From contig NC_084798.1 of the NCBI RefSeq assembly GCF_963169125.1, positions 173,877,980 to 173,941,979 of the forward strand: DNA of 64,000 bases, given 5' to 3'. The position numbers and the translations under genes are program-made. The notes below the pieces were generated by a model, which was given only the letters and a program-made list of their open reading frames with translations, had not been told where the DNA came from and ran no database searches. Positions 11,391 through 23,600 of this stretch are shown piece after piece. The DNA is from Humulus lupulus (lineage: Eukaryota; Streptophyta; Magnoliopsida; Rosales; Cannabaceae). The stretch's first letter is position 1. Each line of letters starts with the position of its first letter.

Positions 11391-13120
11391 GGCAGTGAAC
11401 TTCTCAGAGAAACTAGTAATACCTATTTGGACAGAAGTAAGAGTAGTCTAAACAGCAGGGGATTAAGGCTCGACATCTCCAGACCCAAAACCAGCCAAAT
11501 TAATGCCCTTGACCTTTCTAGCTGTGGTTGGAGCATTATCATCTTTGACCTCTTTGACAGTGTAGGTAGGACCAACCAAAGGAGGAATCAAGGTCTCATA
11601 AGACTTCTTCAAAGGACGTTGAGAGTCCAACAACTTGTAAATGACTTGAGGAAACATTAAGTGTTGACCCTTGTGCTTTGCACCACTCAAAGATACTATC
11701 TGATCAAAGATAGCAGAAGCAAGATCAAAAGTAACACCAGTCCCAATTTTAAACAATAGGAAGGCCATATCTTGGGTGATGGTCTAGGAGTGAGTGGTGG
11801 GAAGCCAATTGAACATGGCAAACTTTAAAAAAACACCATAGTAATGTGTAAGGTCTGAGACTCGGAAAGATGCACTCAGTTCCCACACCATAGCCTGGCC
11901 AACTAATTCAGACAAAACTTGATCCTTTGCAAATTCAATGTAATCATCAATCTCAACAGGAACTAGATTTAGAACCTTATCAATTTCAGCAGGACTAAAC
12001 TTATACCAATGATCTCTAACATAAACCTTATGAAACATAAAGGAATTATGATCAAACAACTCATCATTTAGATTAGCATAAAATTTATTAACTACCTGAG
12101 GCACAAACCCATCAAAACCAGACAAAGAACGTAACCATCCCATTTATTCTAATGTAAGCAATAACCCAAAAACACGATATGGAGCAAAATGAAAATTACG
12201 TTCACTAATAAAGTGACGATGCTCATAAAATTGCATATTTTTCTCATTACCATTAAAACAGAAGTAAGAGAATGAGCTTTGAAAGAGGAACCTGAAGAGC
12301 GAATTGGGGCACCTTTGTGTTTGGAGCTTTTGGCAGACAATTCGGATAAAGCCAATGGTGTTTTGCCTTTCGAATCAGAGGCAACAGGAGTGGTTTCTGA
12401 TGGGTCTTCTTCAGATTTTTTCTCCTCCGAATCTTCAAGAAAAAAATCTTCTTGTGGTTCTTCATGAATTGGCTCAGTCAGAGATGGGTCTAGCTCGGGC
12501 AACAAATCTATAGTTTTAGGAGAGACATCCTCTGAGGAGGTACAATCAGGAGGATTGATTTTTGCCTTCGTTTTGAATTTAGATAAGGGAGTGGAATCGC
12601 AGATGGATCTAGTACCTTTCGCCTGGACGACTTTGGCCTTCTTGGTCTGCTTTGTGCTAGCGGCTTTGGGTTTGCGCTTGCCCTTTGCCTTGGGTGTCAG
12701 TACATCAAGAGATAATGAAGACTCAGAGTCTTGAGCAGATGGATCGATCTCGGCTTATGTGGAGACAAACTGTGAAAGGCTTGAGGTCGAAGAAGGCTTC
12801 TATTTGGCAGGACCTTCGGGTGAGGCGAGTGGAAGCACTGGGGATAGGTTTTGCTGCACATTGAGGTTGGGAAAGGTCACGCCTTTATTGGAGGCCTCAA
12901 TTAATGGAGATCCCTCAAGACCTGGAAGGGCAAGGACATTCTTCCTTATTGTGGTTTTGGGTCGACGACTTGGATGAGCAGAGGCAGCTGGGGGCGATGA
13001 AGCAGCAACAGGAGGGGTCGACACTGGAACTGGTGGAGTGATTGAGGGAACCATCTTAGGATCTGTCTCCTTCTGAGGCTTCACAACTTTGGAGGTGGAA
13101 CCACGACCTCGGGTCTTCAT
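11391..13120 (-). pseudogene. Envelope-like / plant transposon-protein ORF of A
   Basis: An extra ORF in the same direction as pol, between pol and the 3' LTR. It starts at ATG 13120 (MKTRGRGSTSK) with a low-complexity Pro/Ser/Lys-rich N-terminal half containing basic clusters and an acidic stretch (EDPSETTP). A globular C-terminal half has VVNKFYANL, VYVRDHWYKFSPAEID and FPQVIYKLL. These resemble the so-called envelope-like proteins of SIRE elements and the 'putative plant transposon protein' family. No signal peptide or membrane segment is evident, so a real envelope role is doubtful. Stops at 12800-12802, 12754-12756, 12144-12146 and 11784-11786, and a frameshift near 12240, show it is dead here. 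About 575 codons if intact. Confidence 0.65.
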
Positions 13121-14221
13121 GGCCAATGAAAGGGAATGAAATGAGACACACAAAGAACAAAAACCTAGAACCCTGGGCACAAGTTAGCGAGAAAGAGGAA
13201 CAAGAAACACTTAAAACCAAAAAGACAAAGTGAATCCGAATATATAAAGAATTTGGTGAACAAATGAAGCAACTTCGAAAATGGGACCAAAAAAAATGGG
13301 TAACTGATTTTTTGTGTGATAAATGCCAAAAAATCTCATTTTTAAAAAATATTCTCTCACACCACAAAATTGGAACCTTTTTCAAGATTTCGAATATATT
13401 GAGATAAAACAAATAAATTGCTTTATATTTTTTGTTTCAACTTTAGTCTTTTAGGACTCGGTCAACAAGGAATGTATTCCATTATTTGTTTATATAAAAA
13501 AATTCCAAAATTAAAAAGTTAAATTGTCATACCATATGTGTCCATGTAAATGTGAAGTCTTTTTTAAGAGAAATAAGATAACCATTTTCTTCAAAAATTA
13601 GAAAAATGAATTATAATTAGAATACTAAGTGATAATGATAACCATAATTCGAAAAAGAATATACCAATAAAAAAAATATATTAATCAATTCATTATGTGT
13701 ATGAGTCTTACAACATTCTTACATAGTCTACTCAACAAGCATTTGTGTGTGCATGGGTAAGCAATTTGGCGTTTCTTTTCAGCCTTTTAAAGCTAGGGTC
13801 ATTGCCCATGTTAGGCAATTATAGCCTTTTTCAAATTGTAACCATAATGGAGGCTATGACTCTTATACTGATGGTAGCCCTTTACACTGGTAGAATATCC
13901 TCCAATATAATTGCTAATTACCTGGTACCAACTTACTCAGTGTCGACTTTCACACATCAGTATAAGTAGCTCTTTTCCAGAATGGAGCCTGAAGAAGAAA
14001 CTGGATTAAGGAATGCTCATACTAAATTGACATAATAATTTGATCAAATATAACTTGGAGGGTCTACAACCTTTTCAAATGTAGTTTTTACTCCTTATAA
14101 AGTATAAAAATTATAAAGTTCATTTTCCAAAAATTGAAAAAATATGGTCAACAAATTTATTCCAAACAGGACAAAAGATTTACACAAACACAAATGCAAG
14201 GCAAGGAAATCAATTATTGGC
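13121..14221. other. Non-coding spacer between pol and the envelope-like ORF of A
   Basis: About 1.1 kb, AT-rich, with no conserved protein or repeat that I can see. SIRE-like elements usually have a gap or readthrough region here. Confidence 0.5.
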
Positions 14222-15820
14222 AATTTCAAATAAAACAAACCCCCAAGGATTTCCTGAGGGAATCAAATTTGATCGTGTCTAAAGCTTTAGTAAAAATATC
14301 TGCAATTTGTTTGTTAGTCTCAACATATTCTAAAATTAGAGTTTTGTTTTCAACAAGTTCCTTGATAAAATGATGACGATGTCAATATGTTTGATGCGAG
14401 AATGCTGAACAAGATTTTTGGAGATATTAATAGTACTTGTATTATAAAAAAATGGTTAAAGTTTTTAGATCAAATCCATAGTCAGCCAACATTTGTTTCA
14501 TCCACAAAAGTTGAGTACAACAGCTTCTAGGAGCTATGTACAAAGCCTCGGCTGTTCACAAGGAGATGGAGTTTTGTTTTTTACTATGCTAGGAAACAAA
14601 ATTGTTTCCTAAATAAAAACAACCATACTCTTGTGGTCATCAATGTTTCCTGCCCAATCTGCATCACTATAGCACACAAGGTTAGAGTTTGTTTCTTTGG
14701 AGTACAAAATGCCTAATTCAAGAGTATTATTGATATAATGAATAATTGTTTTTACAACAGTCGCATGAGACTCCATAGGGTTCCCTTGGAAGCGAGCACA
14801 CACTCCAACACTGCAACTGATGTCTGGGCGACTGTCAGTTAAATATAGAAGACTCCCAATCATACTCCTGTAAAGAGTTGGATCGACTTTCATCCCATTC
14901 TCATCTTTAGATATTTTGACAGTGGTTCCCATAGGAGTTTTATCAGGTTTGTATGCCTCGAGGCCAAACCTCTTCACCAAATTCATGGCATACTTTCTTT
15001 GTGAAATGAAAATTCCCTCATCTGACTGCTTAACTTGGAGCCCAAAGAAAAAATTGAGCTCTCCCACCATGCTCATCTCAAACTCTTCCTGCATTTGTTT
15101 CACAAATTCCTGCACTAGAGAATCATCAGTAGAACCAAACAATATATCATCAACATATATTTGAGCTATCATAATATCGGCATCAACATTTTTGATGAAA
15201 AGTGTCTTGTCTACTCCCCCTCTCTTGTACCCCTTTGAGACCAAAAATTGGGTTAGTCTTTCATACCAAGCTCGGAGGGCTTATTTCAACCCATATAATG
15301 CTTTTTGTAGCTTAAAAACATGATTTGAAAAGTGAGAGTCCTCAAACCCTTTGGGTTTCTTAACATAAGCCTCTTCATTCAAGAGCCCATTTAAAAAGGT
15401 GGATTTGACATCCATTTGGAATAATTTAAAACCAAGAACACATGAAATAGCTAGAAATATTCTTATAGATTCAAGTCTTGCAACAGGAGCAAATGTCTCA
15501 TCAAAATCAATTCCTTCAACATGAGTGTACCCCTGTGCAACTAGCCTGGCTTTATTCCTTATTATGGTGCCAAATTCATTAGTTTTGTTTTTAAATATCC
15601 ATTTTGTACCTATAACATTAGTATGGCTCAGTTTAGGGACAAGAATCCATACCTTATTCCTTGTGAATTGATCTAGCTCTTCTTGCATACCATTAATCCA
15701 TGATTCATCATTTAAGGTTTCCTTCATGTTTTTTGGTTCAATTGTAGAAGTAAAGCAAATGAATTGAACCAAATTTACATACCTTTTTCGAGTGACCATA
15801 CTTTCTTCAAGATTTCCCAA
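14222..15820 (-). pseudogene. pol: Reverse transcriptase-RNase H of A
   Basis: The RT N-terminal half (15820-15281) has [20 protein letters not shown] and [10 protein letters not shown]. After one TAA at about 15279 (where GLKQA is expected), the same frame continues with the catalytic YVDDILFGS (15140-15151), the tail LYRSMIGSLLYLT and the RNase H motif SDADWAG. Past 14609 the frame breaks, but the C-terminal segment remains readable to about 14222 (QIADIFTKALD). Copia-type RT by sequence and by position downstream of integrase. The active-site aspartates are intact, but nonsense and frameshift changes make it inactive. Confidence 0.9.
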
Positions 15821-15846
15821 AATAAGTTCAGAAGGGTGATTCTTTT

Positions 15847-16215
15847 TTACTTTAGTTGATGGTTCTTTTTTAATAGAGTCAGAAGAATTAATTGGGGTTT
15901 CCTTCTCTGTTCATTCAGTTGTTGTCGCAACAGAATCTGTGTTTGATACATCATCAACAGAAGTTGTCGCCACTGAACGATCTTTTGTCCGATTTGGTAT
16001 CCCTTTCTGTTGTTGAACATCAATGAACCTGTCAATTTCTTCCTCATGGGAGTACTCAGAAAAATCTTTCAAATCATCAACAACCACGTTAACAGATTCC
16101 ATAACAGTTTGGATTCTCATGTTATAAACACGATAAGCCCTACTATTATTGGAATAACCAAGAAAAACCCTAGATCGCTTTTGGCATCAAATTTTCCAAT
16201 ATTCTCGTGATCTCT
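15847..16215 (-). pseudogene. pol: Integrase-RT linker of A
   Basis: Minus-strand coding sequence in the RT frame: GKFDAKSDLGFFLGYSNNS then an acidic, Ser/Thr-rich stretch. It is the C-terminal end of integrase and the variable linker to RT. A frameshift near 16215 separates it from the integrase core, and a TGA/TAA-type stop lies near 15910. Confidence 0.75.
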
Positions 16216-17060
16216 AAGAATATAACAAAGGCACCCAAAACATGAAAATAATTGACAATGGGTTTCCCACCTTTCCAGATCTCATAAGGAGTTTTATTTG
16301 TACCTGGACCAAAAACATGATTAATTGTGTAGCAAGCAGTGTTAATTGCTTCAGCCCACAATTTCTTTGTGAGTTTTTTGCTATTTAGCATAACTCTGGT
16401 CATTTCCTACAAGGTACACTTTTTTTTATCCACTACCTCATTTTGTTCTGGGGTTTTGGGTGTAGAAAATTCATGCAAAATTCCAAAAGATTTACAATAT
16501 GCATCATAAACAGAATTTTCAAACTCCTTACCATGATCACTTCGTATTCTTACGATTTTTCCAATGTTGCAATTTTTTTCAACTCTTATTCTTGTACAGA
16601 GAGTTTTAAAAGCTTCAAATGTGTTTGATTTTTCTCTTAAGAAATCTACCCAAGTAAATCTAGAAAAATCATCCACACAGAAAAAAATGTATCTCTTACC
16701 ATTAATACTTTCAACCTGTATAGGACCCATGAGATCCATATGCAATAATTCCAACACATTTGAAGTATTAATATCAGATAGAGCTTTATGGGAAACTTTC
16801 AACTGTTTTCCCAATTGACATGATTCACACTTACCAGGTGATTCTTTACCCAGCTTGGGTATACCATGGATGAGACCTGTATTAGCAATCTTTTTCAAAT
16901 TTTTTAAATTTATATGACTAAGTTTTTCATGCCACAAATCAGTATTATTAAAACTGGATGATGATGCATGGCATCTGAATTTTTGTGTGAGTGTGTAAAA
17001 ATTATCCAAAGAGCGAGAACCTTTAAGAATAATGTCACCACTTTGATTTACACATTACAC
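16170..17060 (-). pseudogene. pol: Integrase of A (altered catalytic Glu)
   Basis: A GAG-pre-integrase and H2C2 zinc domain (LWHEKLSHINLKNL, CESCQLGKQ) is followed by the catalytic core with LHMDLMGPI (first Asp) and IRSDHGKEFEN (second Asp). The third site reads PEQNEVVDKKKCTL, where copia integrases normally have Glu in VVER; here it is Asp. A stop (TAG, about 16404-16406) replaces an expected Gln in TLQEM; the frame then continues with LWAEAINTACY. Copia-type domain order (integrase before RT). Confidence 0.88.
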
Positions 17061-17199
17061 TCATCATGCAAAAAATTAACAAAGAAACCTTGGTCACAAA
17101 TCTGGATTATGCTAATTAAGTTAGATTTCAGTCCATCAACAAGAAGAACATTTTCCTAAAATGTTTCCTGTCATCCCATCCCTTAAAGTTACTACTCCA

Positions 17200-17290
17200 C
17201 ATTTCAAATATTTGAAGTTGGTGAATATGCTGGCATTACCTGTCACATGTCTTGAAATCCACTATCAAAGTACCATGAACTAGATGCATG
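17200..17290 (-). pseudogene. pol: Protease remnant of A
   Basis: Minus-strand WYFDSG followed, after a one-base deletion near 17258, by SRHVTGNA in another frame. This is the aspartic protease active-site block of copia elements; the deletion removes the residue after DSG and shifts the frame. Confidence 0.7.
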
Positions 17291-17373
17291 TATTTTATGA
17301 CATGTAAAAGTAGCCAAATAAACTGAGTTATTTTTCTTGACCCATATTGTTTTTGATTTCGAATTTCTTTTGG

Positions 17374-18789
17374 TCAGAATTGACTCATGCTACCAAAGTG
17401 TTTAACGTAATTATTTTTAAATAAATTTAACAGAGAAAAACACTTAGGTCTTATGTGTCCTTTCATACCACAAAAATGACAAACTAGTACAAATTGTCCA
17501 ATTTTTGTCTTCGGAGAAATTCTCTTTAGTTGTAGATCTGTTGGAACAGATGACAACTGTGTGTTCTCCGAAGAGCCACTTGTTCCTGCAAAATAGTTAG
17601 TTGTCACAACAGAAGGATAATTCCCAGATTTTATAAAAAACGTTTACTTAGAGGATTCGTATCCATTAGATCCTAATCCACTGAAATCACCATCTCTTTT
17701 TCCTGCAGAGATAACATCATCCAAAATTCCAGATCTTGGATTAAGTATTTTGACACCTTTTTGCATAAGATCAATTTCTTTACTCAAAGAATTAATTTCA
17801 TTATTTTTTGAAGCAATAATCAATTCAAGTTCTTTAATTTTTTCAACTGATTTCTTGTTATTGCTAGCCATTAATCAATTCTCAGAGCAAACTTTCAGCT
17901 ATTGATCATACATTATCTTGTAAGAATCTTTCAATGACTCCTCATCTAAGTCAGATTCATCAGAGTCAATGTTAGATTCTTCATCATTCTAAACAGAATG
18001 ATTAAGGCATACCTTTGTGAACAGAGGTTAATGCAACACTATTGTCTTCCTCTTCACTCTGTTCAGAGTCTTGATCACTCCAAGTAGCTACCATGACTTT
18101 CTTTTTCTTTAAGGTATTGGCACACTCGGATTGAATGTGTCCAAATCCTTCACATTCCCTGCACTGAATACCCTTTTTGTTAGTTTCAAAGGGTTAAGAA
18201 AAATTATCTTTTGGATTTTTGAATATGGCCTTTTTGTTTCCCAATTTCTTTATGTACTTTGGAAATTTTTTTGCTAAAAAGGCCATCTCATCATCCTCAC
18301 CATCCGAACTTTCCTTCTTATCTCTGGAAGATTTCAAGGCAATAGATTTCTCCTTGATTTCTTCTATTTTTCCTTTTTGTCTGATCTGTTGATTCAGTTT
18401 AAAAGTTCGAAGCGAACCCATCAATTCTTCTACTTTTTTTTTTGTCCAGATCTTTTGCTTCCTCAATTGCAGTGAGCTTAGTCTAAAACCTGTCAAGAAG
18501 AACTCTAACAATTTTTCAGACCAAAACATTATCTTCAAGTTTCTCACCAAGAGCAACATATTCGTTAGAAATATCTAAATTAATTTCATAAAATTTGGTG
18601 AGGGTTTCATTTTCAAATTTTGTTGTGAGCATAACAAGCGTAGAACGCTTGACATCATCAGTTCCTTCAAATTGGGTTTGAAGGAATTGCCAAGCATCTT
18701 TGGTCGAAACACATAAAGAAATAAATTTAATGTAACATTCACCAACACCATTAAAAATAACATGTAATGCTATACTATTGTAACTAAAC
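17374..18789 (-). pseudogene. gag: gag of A, main part (3' of the B insertion)
   Basis: The long gag typical of SIRE-like copia elements. From right to left: UBN2-type gag helices in two frames (18763-18194) with KKVEELMGSLRTF, a first zinc knuckle CRECEGFGHIQSEC (about 18121-18162), a charged coiled-coil segment (17871-17644, MASNNKKSVEKIKELEL), then a second knuckle CHFCGMKGHIRPKC (about 17450-17500). Frame changes near 18480, 18185 and 17640 and several stops disrupt it. B is inserted at its 5' side, so the start of the protein lies at 40196-40324. Confidence 0.8.
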
Positions 18790-18794
18790 AGTTT

Positions 18795-20660
18795 TGTTGG
18801 GGTTTTATGCCCTAATTAAAACCCAAATTCTTTGTAATCTCATTTTATTATCAATAAAAGAATAAGAAATCATTTTATGACTTGGTCAATCACTTTGCTC
18901 ACATGTTTTATTTTCATGATTATTTGTTTAATATAAACTTCTATTAAATCCCGAGCATATAGCTAATCATATTTATAGTGACGTAATCACAGTGGAATAT
19001 AAATATGATTATATGTTCAAAATAAGTTAGTCCTAAGATTAGTTAGTGCACAGGATTTACACTGACTTGCCAATCTACGATATGATCTACTTACACATTA
19101 CAGTGTTATGTTCTTTACAAAACATTAGCAAAGTAGATAAGATCGTATGTATTTGTTACATCAGACAGGATCGATATTGACAGTTGATAAGATAAGTTAA
19201 CATACCGTTATTATCTATTCTAGTCATATCATATAGTTGACCATAGGTCAATTCAATCTCAATTCGGAGTGGTTAGTATTCTAACCGATTGTATTATTTG
19301 AGTTATTAAACTTGTTCGTTACCAGCGTACCCTACGGACTAGCCCATACTTACATTTTGGGAACTCGGTAGTATAATTGAGTGGGAGTGTTAATCATAGA
19401 TGTGAACATCTATAGCTTCTGATGAAGAAGTGAAATGATGGTTTCCTTTTAGTTTGGTTCAAGGTGTTAAATGATAGAGATCTCATTTCAGTAATTAAAT
19501 TAGTTTACTGGAATATCATTAACAAGGAACTAAGTGTTTTAAGGATAAAATACAATGAGGGATAAAACGGTATTTTTGTCCTATCTCATTGTAGATTCTA
19601 AAGAGGATTGAGTGAAAATTGTGGTTGTAACAATGGATAATTAATAGCGTATCTATATCTGTTATAGAGCGTTCTATGAATTCAAGAGTTCAATTCCGAG
19701 TCTATAGTGGAGTCACGAGGAATTGATAAGTTAGTAAATTTATTTGTTAGATTTATGATAACTTATTGGAGCTTGATTTCATAGGCCCATGGTCCCCATT
19801 GTACCTTGGATAAAATCATCTAGATAGTCTTAATTAAATTATTTAATTATCAATTAGAATTATCAAACTTGACCAGGTTAATTTTGGATAGTTTCACAGA
19901 GTTATGTAATTTTGAGAAGAAAAGAGAAATTAGGGCAGATTTATTAATTAAGATAAATTGGTATCTAAATTAATAAATAACTTTAAATCAAGATTCAAAT
20001 TATAAATAATTAATTTGATAAAATATTTAAATGATTATTTAATTAATTAAATCAATAGTAAATAATACAAGCTTTGATTTTAAGTCCAATGGGCTTATAA
20101 TCAAATAGGAAATTTCACGGGCCTAAAACCCATGATAATTTCGACCTAGGGCTTCAAATTGGCTATTATTTTATTGATTTTTTTAATTAAATTAAATGAT
20201 CTAATTGAGTCTATAAAAAGAGTGCTTAGAGAGAAGTCAAAACAGAAGTTTTGACAAGTTCATAAGTTTAGAAGTCAGATTTTCTGATAGTTTTAGATTC
20301 TTTCTAAACACAAGTCATTTTCTAAGCCTCTTAGTTATTTTCTCTTCTTCTCTCTGCATCTATCTCATGTGTTGAGAATTGCCCATACTAGTCTAGGTGA
20401 TTCTAAGGATACATTGGAAGACTGTGAAGAAATTAGAAGAACGGTTCAGTTTCTTGATAATACTCTGCGACAGAAAGGATACAAGAGTTAAAGAAACTGA
20501 AGGAATGACTCTTTCATTCCGCTGCGTATACTGTAAGTATTCTTATTTTTGTTTCTCTTTGAATTCAATTTTAGAAACATGTTCTAGGTTATCTCATATT
20601 AATTTGTTTAATATTAGATCAACATGAAAATAAATAAAGATCTTGTATAATTTCCCAATA
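18795..20660 (+). repeat. 5' LTR of B
   Basis: 1866 bp, starts TGTTGGGGTT, ends CCCAATA (expected CA; C-to-T change against the 3' LTR's CCCAACA). I count two mismatches against the 3' LTR in the first 120 bases. Confidence 0.95.
20212..20219 (+). promoter_or_regulatory. TATA box in 5' LTR of B
   Basis: TATAAAAA, with a matching TATAAAA at 39742 in the 3' LTR. Confidence 0.6.
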
Positions 20661-20661
20661 A

Positions 20662-20675
20662 TTGACCTCAGAGCC
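20662..20675 (+). other. Degraded primer binding site of B
   Basis: TTGACCTCAGAGCC next to the 5' LTR; 9 of 12 bases match the initiator-Met primer site TGGTATCAGAGC. Confidence 0.6.
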
Positions 20676-23003
20676 TTTGGTAATCTTTATTTTCATAAAT
20701 GAACATGTTTAAAATTTGATTATTTGATATGTTTGAATAATTGGATGGTTTTCATGTTTTTATGAAGCATATATGAATTTTATGTGATTATTAGCAATTT
20801 TTAGGTTATTTTGTGTAAAACATGTTAACAATTAATTAGAAAATAGTTTTGTTTTGAAAAATTGCTCAAACAATTTTTTGGAAATTTTTTTGGCCTGGGT
20901 GCCCATGCGCGCGCGCGCACGCTCCCCCCGCACGTACGCACGTGATGAACAGTACCGGGTACTAATCATCGGATTTTTTTTTAATTTTGTTTAAATTAAA
21001 GAAATAAAAATTGTGAAAATAAATTATTTATAATCAAAAGTAAAAAATATCAAATTTATTTTTGCATTTAAAATTGTTTTTTAAATAAGATATTTTTGTT
21101 AGTTGAGATTTAAATAATTAGATATTTTTTACAAATATTCAAATTGAAAATTGAAAATTGAAAATAGAATAACAACTTAATTTTAAATATTTTAATATAT
21201 TAAAATATTATAATTAAGATACCAGATATTTAAGATATTTTCTTTTAAATTCTTGCTATTTTATTAAATCTTTATTTGAAAATATAAATATCTTTTTATT
21301 CTATAGTTTTTAGTATTTAAATTATTTGAAATTTGAATATTGTTAGTTAGATATTTTTATGGATATTTGAATTTGATTAATTGTTTTGAGATATTTTAGG
21401 ATTGTTATAACTATTAATATTTTATTTTTTTAATGGTTAAAATATTAGCTATAGTTGTAACAACACAAGATATTTTTGAAAAACAGTTAAGATATTGATT
21501 TTAAAATTTAAAATTTGTTAAATTTTGAAAAATATCATTTTTTCAGCCAATTAATAATTTTTTTTAATAAATGGGATTTAAATTAACTTTGGTTAATTGT
21601 TGATAAATCCTATTTAAATTAAATTAATATTTATTTTTCAAATTAACCTAAACCAAGTTGATTGTTTATAAATAAAATTTAAATTAACTATTGTTAATTA
21701 TTGATAAATTTCATTTAAATTGACTTATTTTTGTAAGAATTTAATTAATTTGAATTTTTTTTGATAAATTCTAGATAATTAATTATGGTATTTTTGCAAA
21801 TAAAATAAATTGTGGTATTTTTGCATAAATTCATAGAATTGCTCATATAGTAACATGATTAGGCCCATCCAATTATAACATGTCTGTTTGCACTATATGT
21901 GGTATTTTTGCAATTGCGTTTAGATGCATATAGTGGCTAATATGTTTGTTAGATATATGGATTTTGCCAAATAAAATATTCATAAAATGATAAGTTTTAT
22001 TTGGGCCCATTAGAAAATGTAAAGTTTAAATTCCTCTCTTGTGGGTGATTCCACTTGTGAATGTCCATTTGTTTTGTATGACTATAGTGGGCCTAATCAA
22101 TTAATAACAATTAATAAAACGAAGGTTTAAATTCCTGTCTTTTGGACCTTGTATGGAAGATTGGGGGCCTTTGTAGTGGGAACGACATACTGGACCCAGC
22201 CCTCCTCCATACAAGCTCAATTGTTAAGGCCCATTTACCTAAGTTGGACTTAATTGTATATGTTCATTATATTAGTTAAAAACCTAAATATTGATTAGCA
22301 ACAAATTAATTCTAAATTAATTGAATTTGTTTCAATGTGACACTTTAGAATTAATAGGAAATTATAGGACTTTGGTTTTAAAAATTATATTCTTATATTT
22401 TTTTTGGAAAACCATAGTCATTAATTTTCTAAAAATAAATAATAAAAATACTATTTTTTAATTTTATAATGAGCTTATTTTAATATTTTTATTCGATCTC
22501 CACCGTTGGTTTAACATAGTCAATAGCTTAATGGGGCCTCGAGGCGCTTTGATTCGTCCCCCTACGGAAGGTGTTCATTAGTTATTTTGACAAGGTTAGA
22601 TCTCGAAAGATAGATAATTATAGGTCAAATTCTACTAGACTCACCCCTACGGTTCTACTAGAACTAAATCTATGATTATTGAAACCATGGGTCTAGCACA
22701 TAAAATAAGAGATTTTGTTTTCTTATTTTGATCGAATAGTGGTGTCCATTATTAAATGAGTTTACAACTCTATTTAACAAGTGGTATTTTTTACTCTCCC
22801 CAACCGGGTTAAGGATATCATAGATTAGTTAAAAACCTAAAGAAATAGAGATATGACTGTTTTTGGTATTTTTTCTCATATCTTACATATTTTGGTATAT
22901 GTTGTGTTATTTCTTGAAATTTGTGTGAATAGAAGTTTTATTGAGAAAATGTGATTGATTTATATTTTATTGGTAGTTTGTAGTTTTAAGTTAGGTAGTA
23001 TCT
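20676..23003 (+). other. Long untranslated leader of B
   Basis: About 2.3 kb, very AT-rich, with no coding signal. It contains short direct repeats (GGTATTTTTGCA three times between 21786 and 21915, a 40-bp imperfect repeat near 21580 and 21680) and one GC-rich island at 20900-20960. Confidence 0.7.
20906..20943. repeat. Alternating GC tract in the leader of B
   Basis: An uninterrupted GCGCGCGCGC run followed by C-rich and CGCACGTACGCACGTG segments: alternating purine-pyrimidine DNA in a strongly AT-rich leader. Confidence 0.8.
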
Positions 23004-23600
23004 ATGTCTACTCCCATCCTTTCTCAATTTTCGATGGAGAAACTCACTGGAGAAAACTTCCTTAATTGGAAGCAGAATATCAACATAGATTTGATTGGTG
23101 ACAACTCTGAGTTCGTCATGATTGAGGAATCCCCAGAACGAGCACCATGTCCGCACATTAGTGATGGCACCATTAATGCTTGTGATGGCACCATAAATGC
23201 TTGGATAGCACCGTCTCCGCACATACGTGAAGACACCGTAAATGCTCGAATGGTATCGTGTTTGCACGTTCGTGATCAACTCAACTATGGTCTGACGCAG
23301 CTCATGAACGAGCTTCAGATTATTGAACCTATCATGGGTGGACCTAGTAAAGGAGGAGAAAATAAGACTACTGTGTGTTGTTGCTGATCCAGCTAAGGCT
23401 GAAGATAACCAAGCTTCGTCTTCGACAGCTAGAAACAAGAGGAAAGGTGGACAAAACAACAACCCCAAGCGTGCAAAGACGAGTGCACAACCAAGTGCAC
23501 AGACGCCTAAGGGGAAGAACAAGAAAAACAAGAAAAGTAAAGACAAGTGTTTTCACTGCAAAGAGAAGGGGCATTGGAAACGAGATGTTTCTAGCAGCTA
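23004..23600 (+). pseudogene. gag: gag of B with deleted and replaced centre
   Basis: Starts MSTPILSQFSMEKLTGENF, the standard N-terminus of copia gag with LTGENFLNWK. The usual central helices are missing: after FVMIEESPE comes a repetitive stretch (23143-23275), then the gag C-terminal LTQLMNELQ. Further on, in a shifted frame, lies a basic Lys/Asn-rich region and a zinc knuckle CFHCKEKGHWKRDV in which the fourth Cys is replaced by Val because of a frame change. Not functional as packaged here. Confidence 0.82.
23143..23275. repeat. Degenerate tandem repeat inside gag of B
   Basis: Roughly 41-45-bp units sharing GCACCRT, CCGCACAT and CACCRTAAATGCT, about three full or partial copies; not gag-like in any frame. 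Confidence 0.65.

Noticed and set aside
13121..14221. Possible extra gene between pol and the envelope-like ORF of A
   Set aside because: Short ORFs only, no conserved motif in either strand.
20397..20627. ORF repeated in both LTRs of B (also 39954-40157)
   Set aside because: Inside the LTR near the TATA box; repeated only because LTRs are duplicated; no domain.
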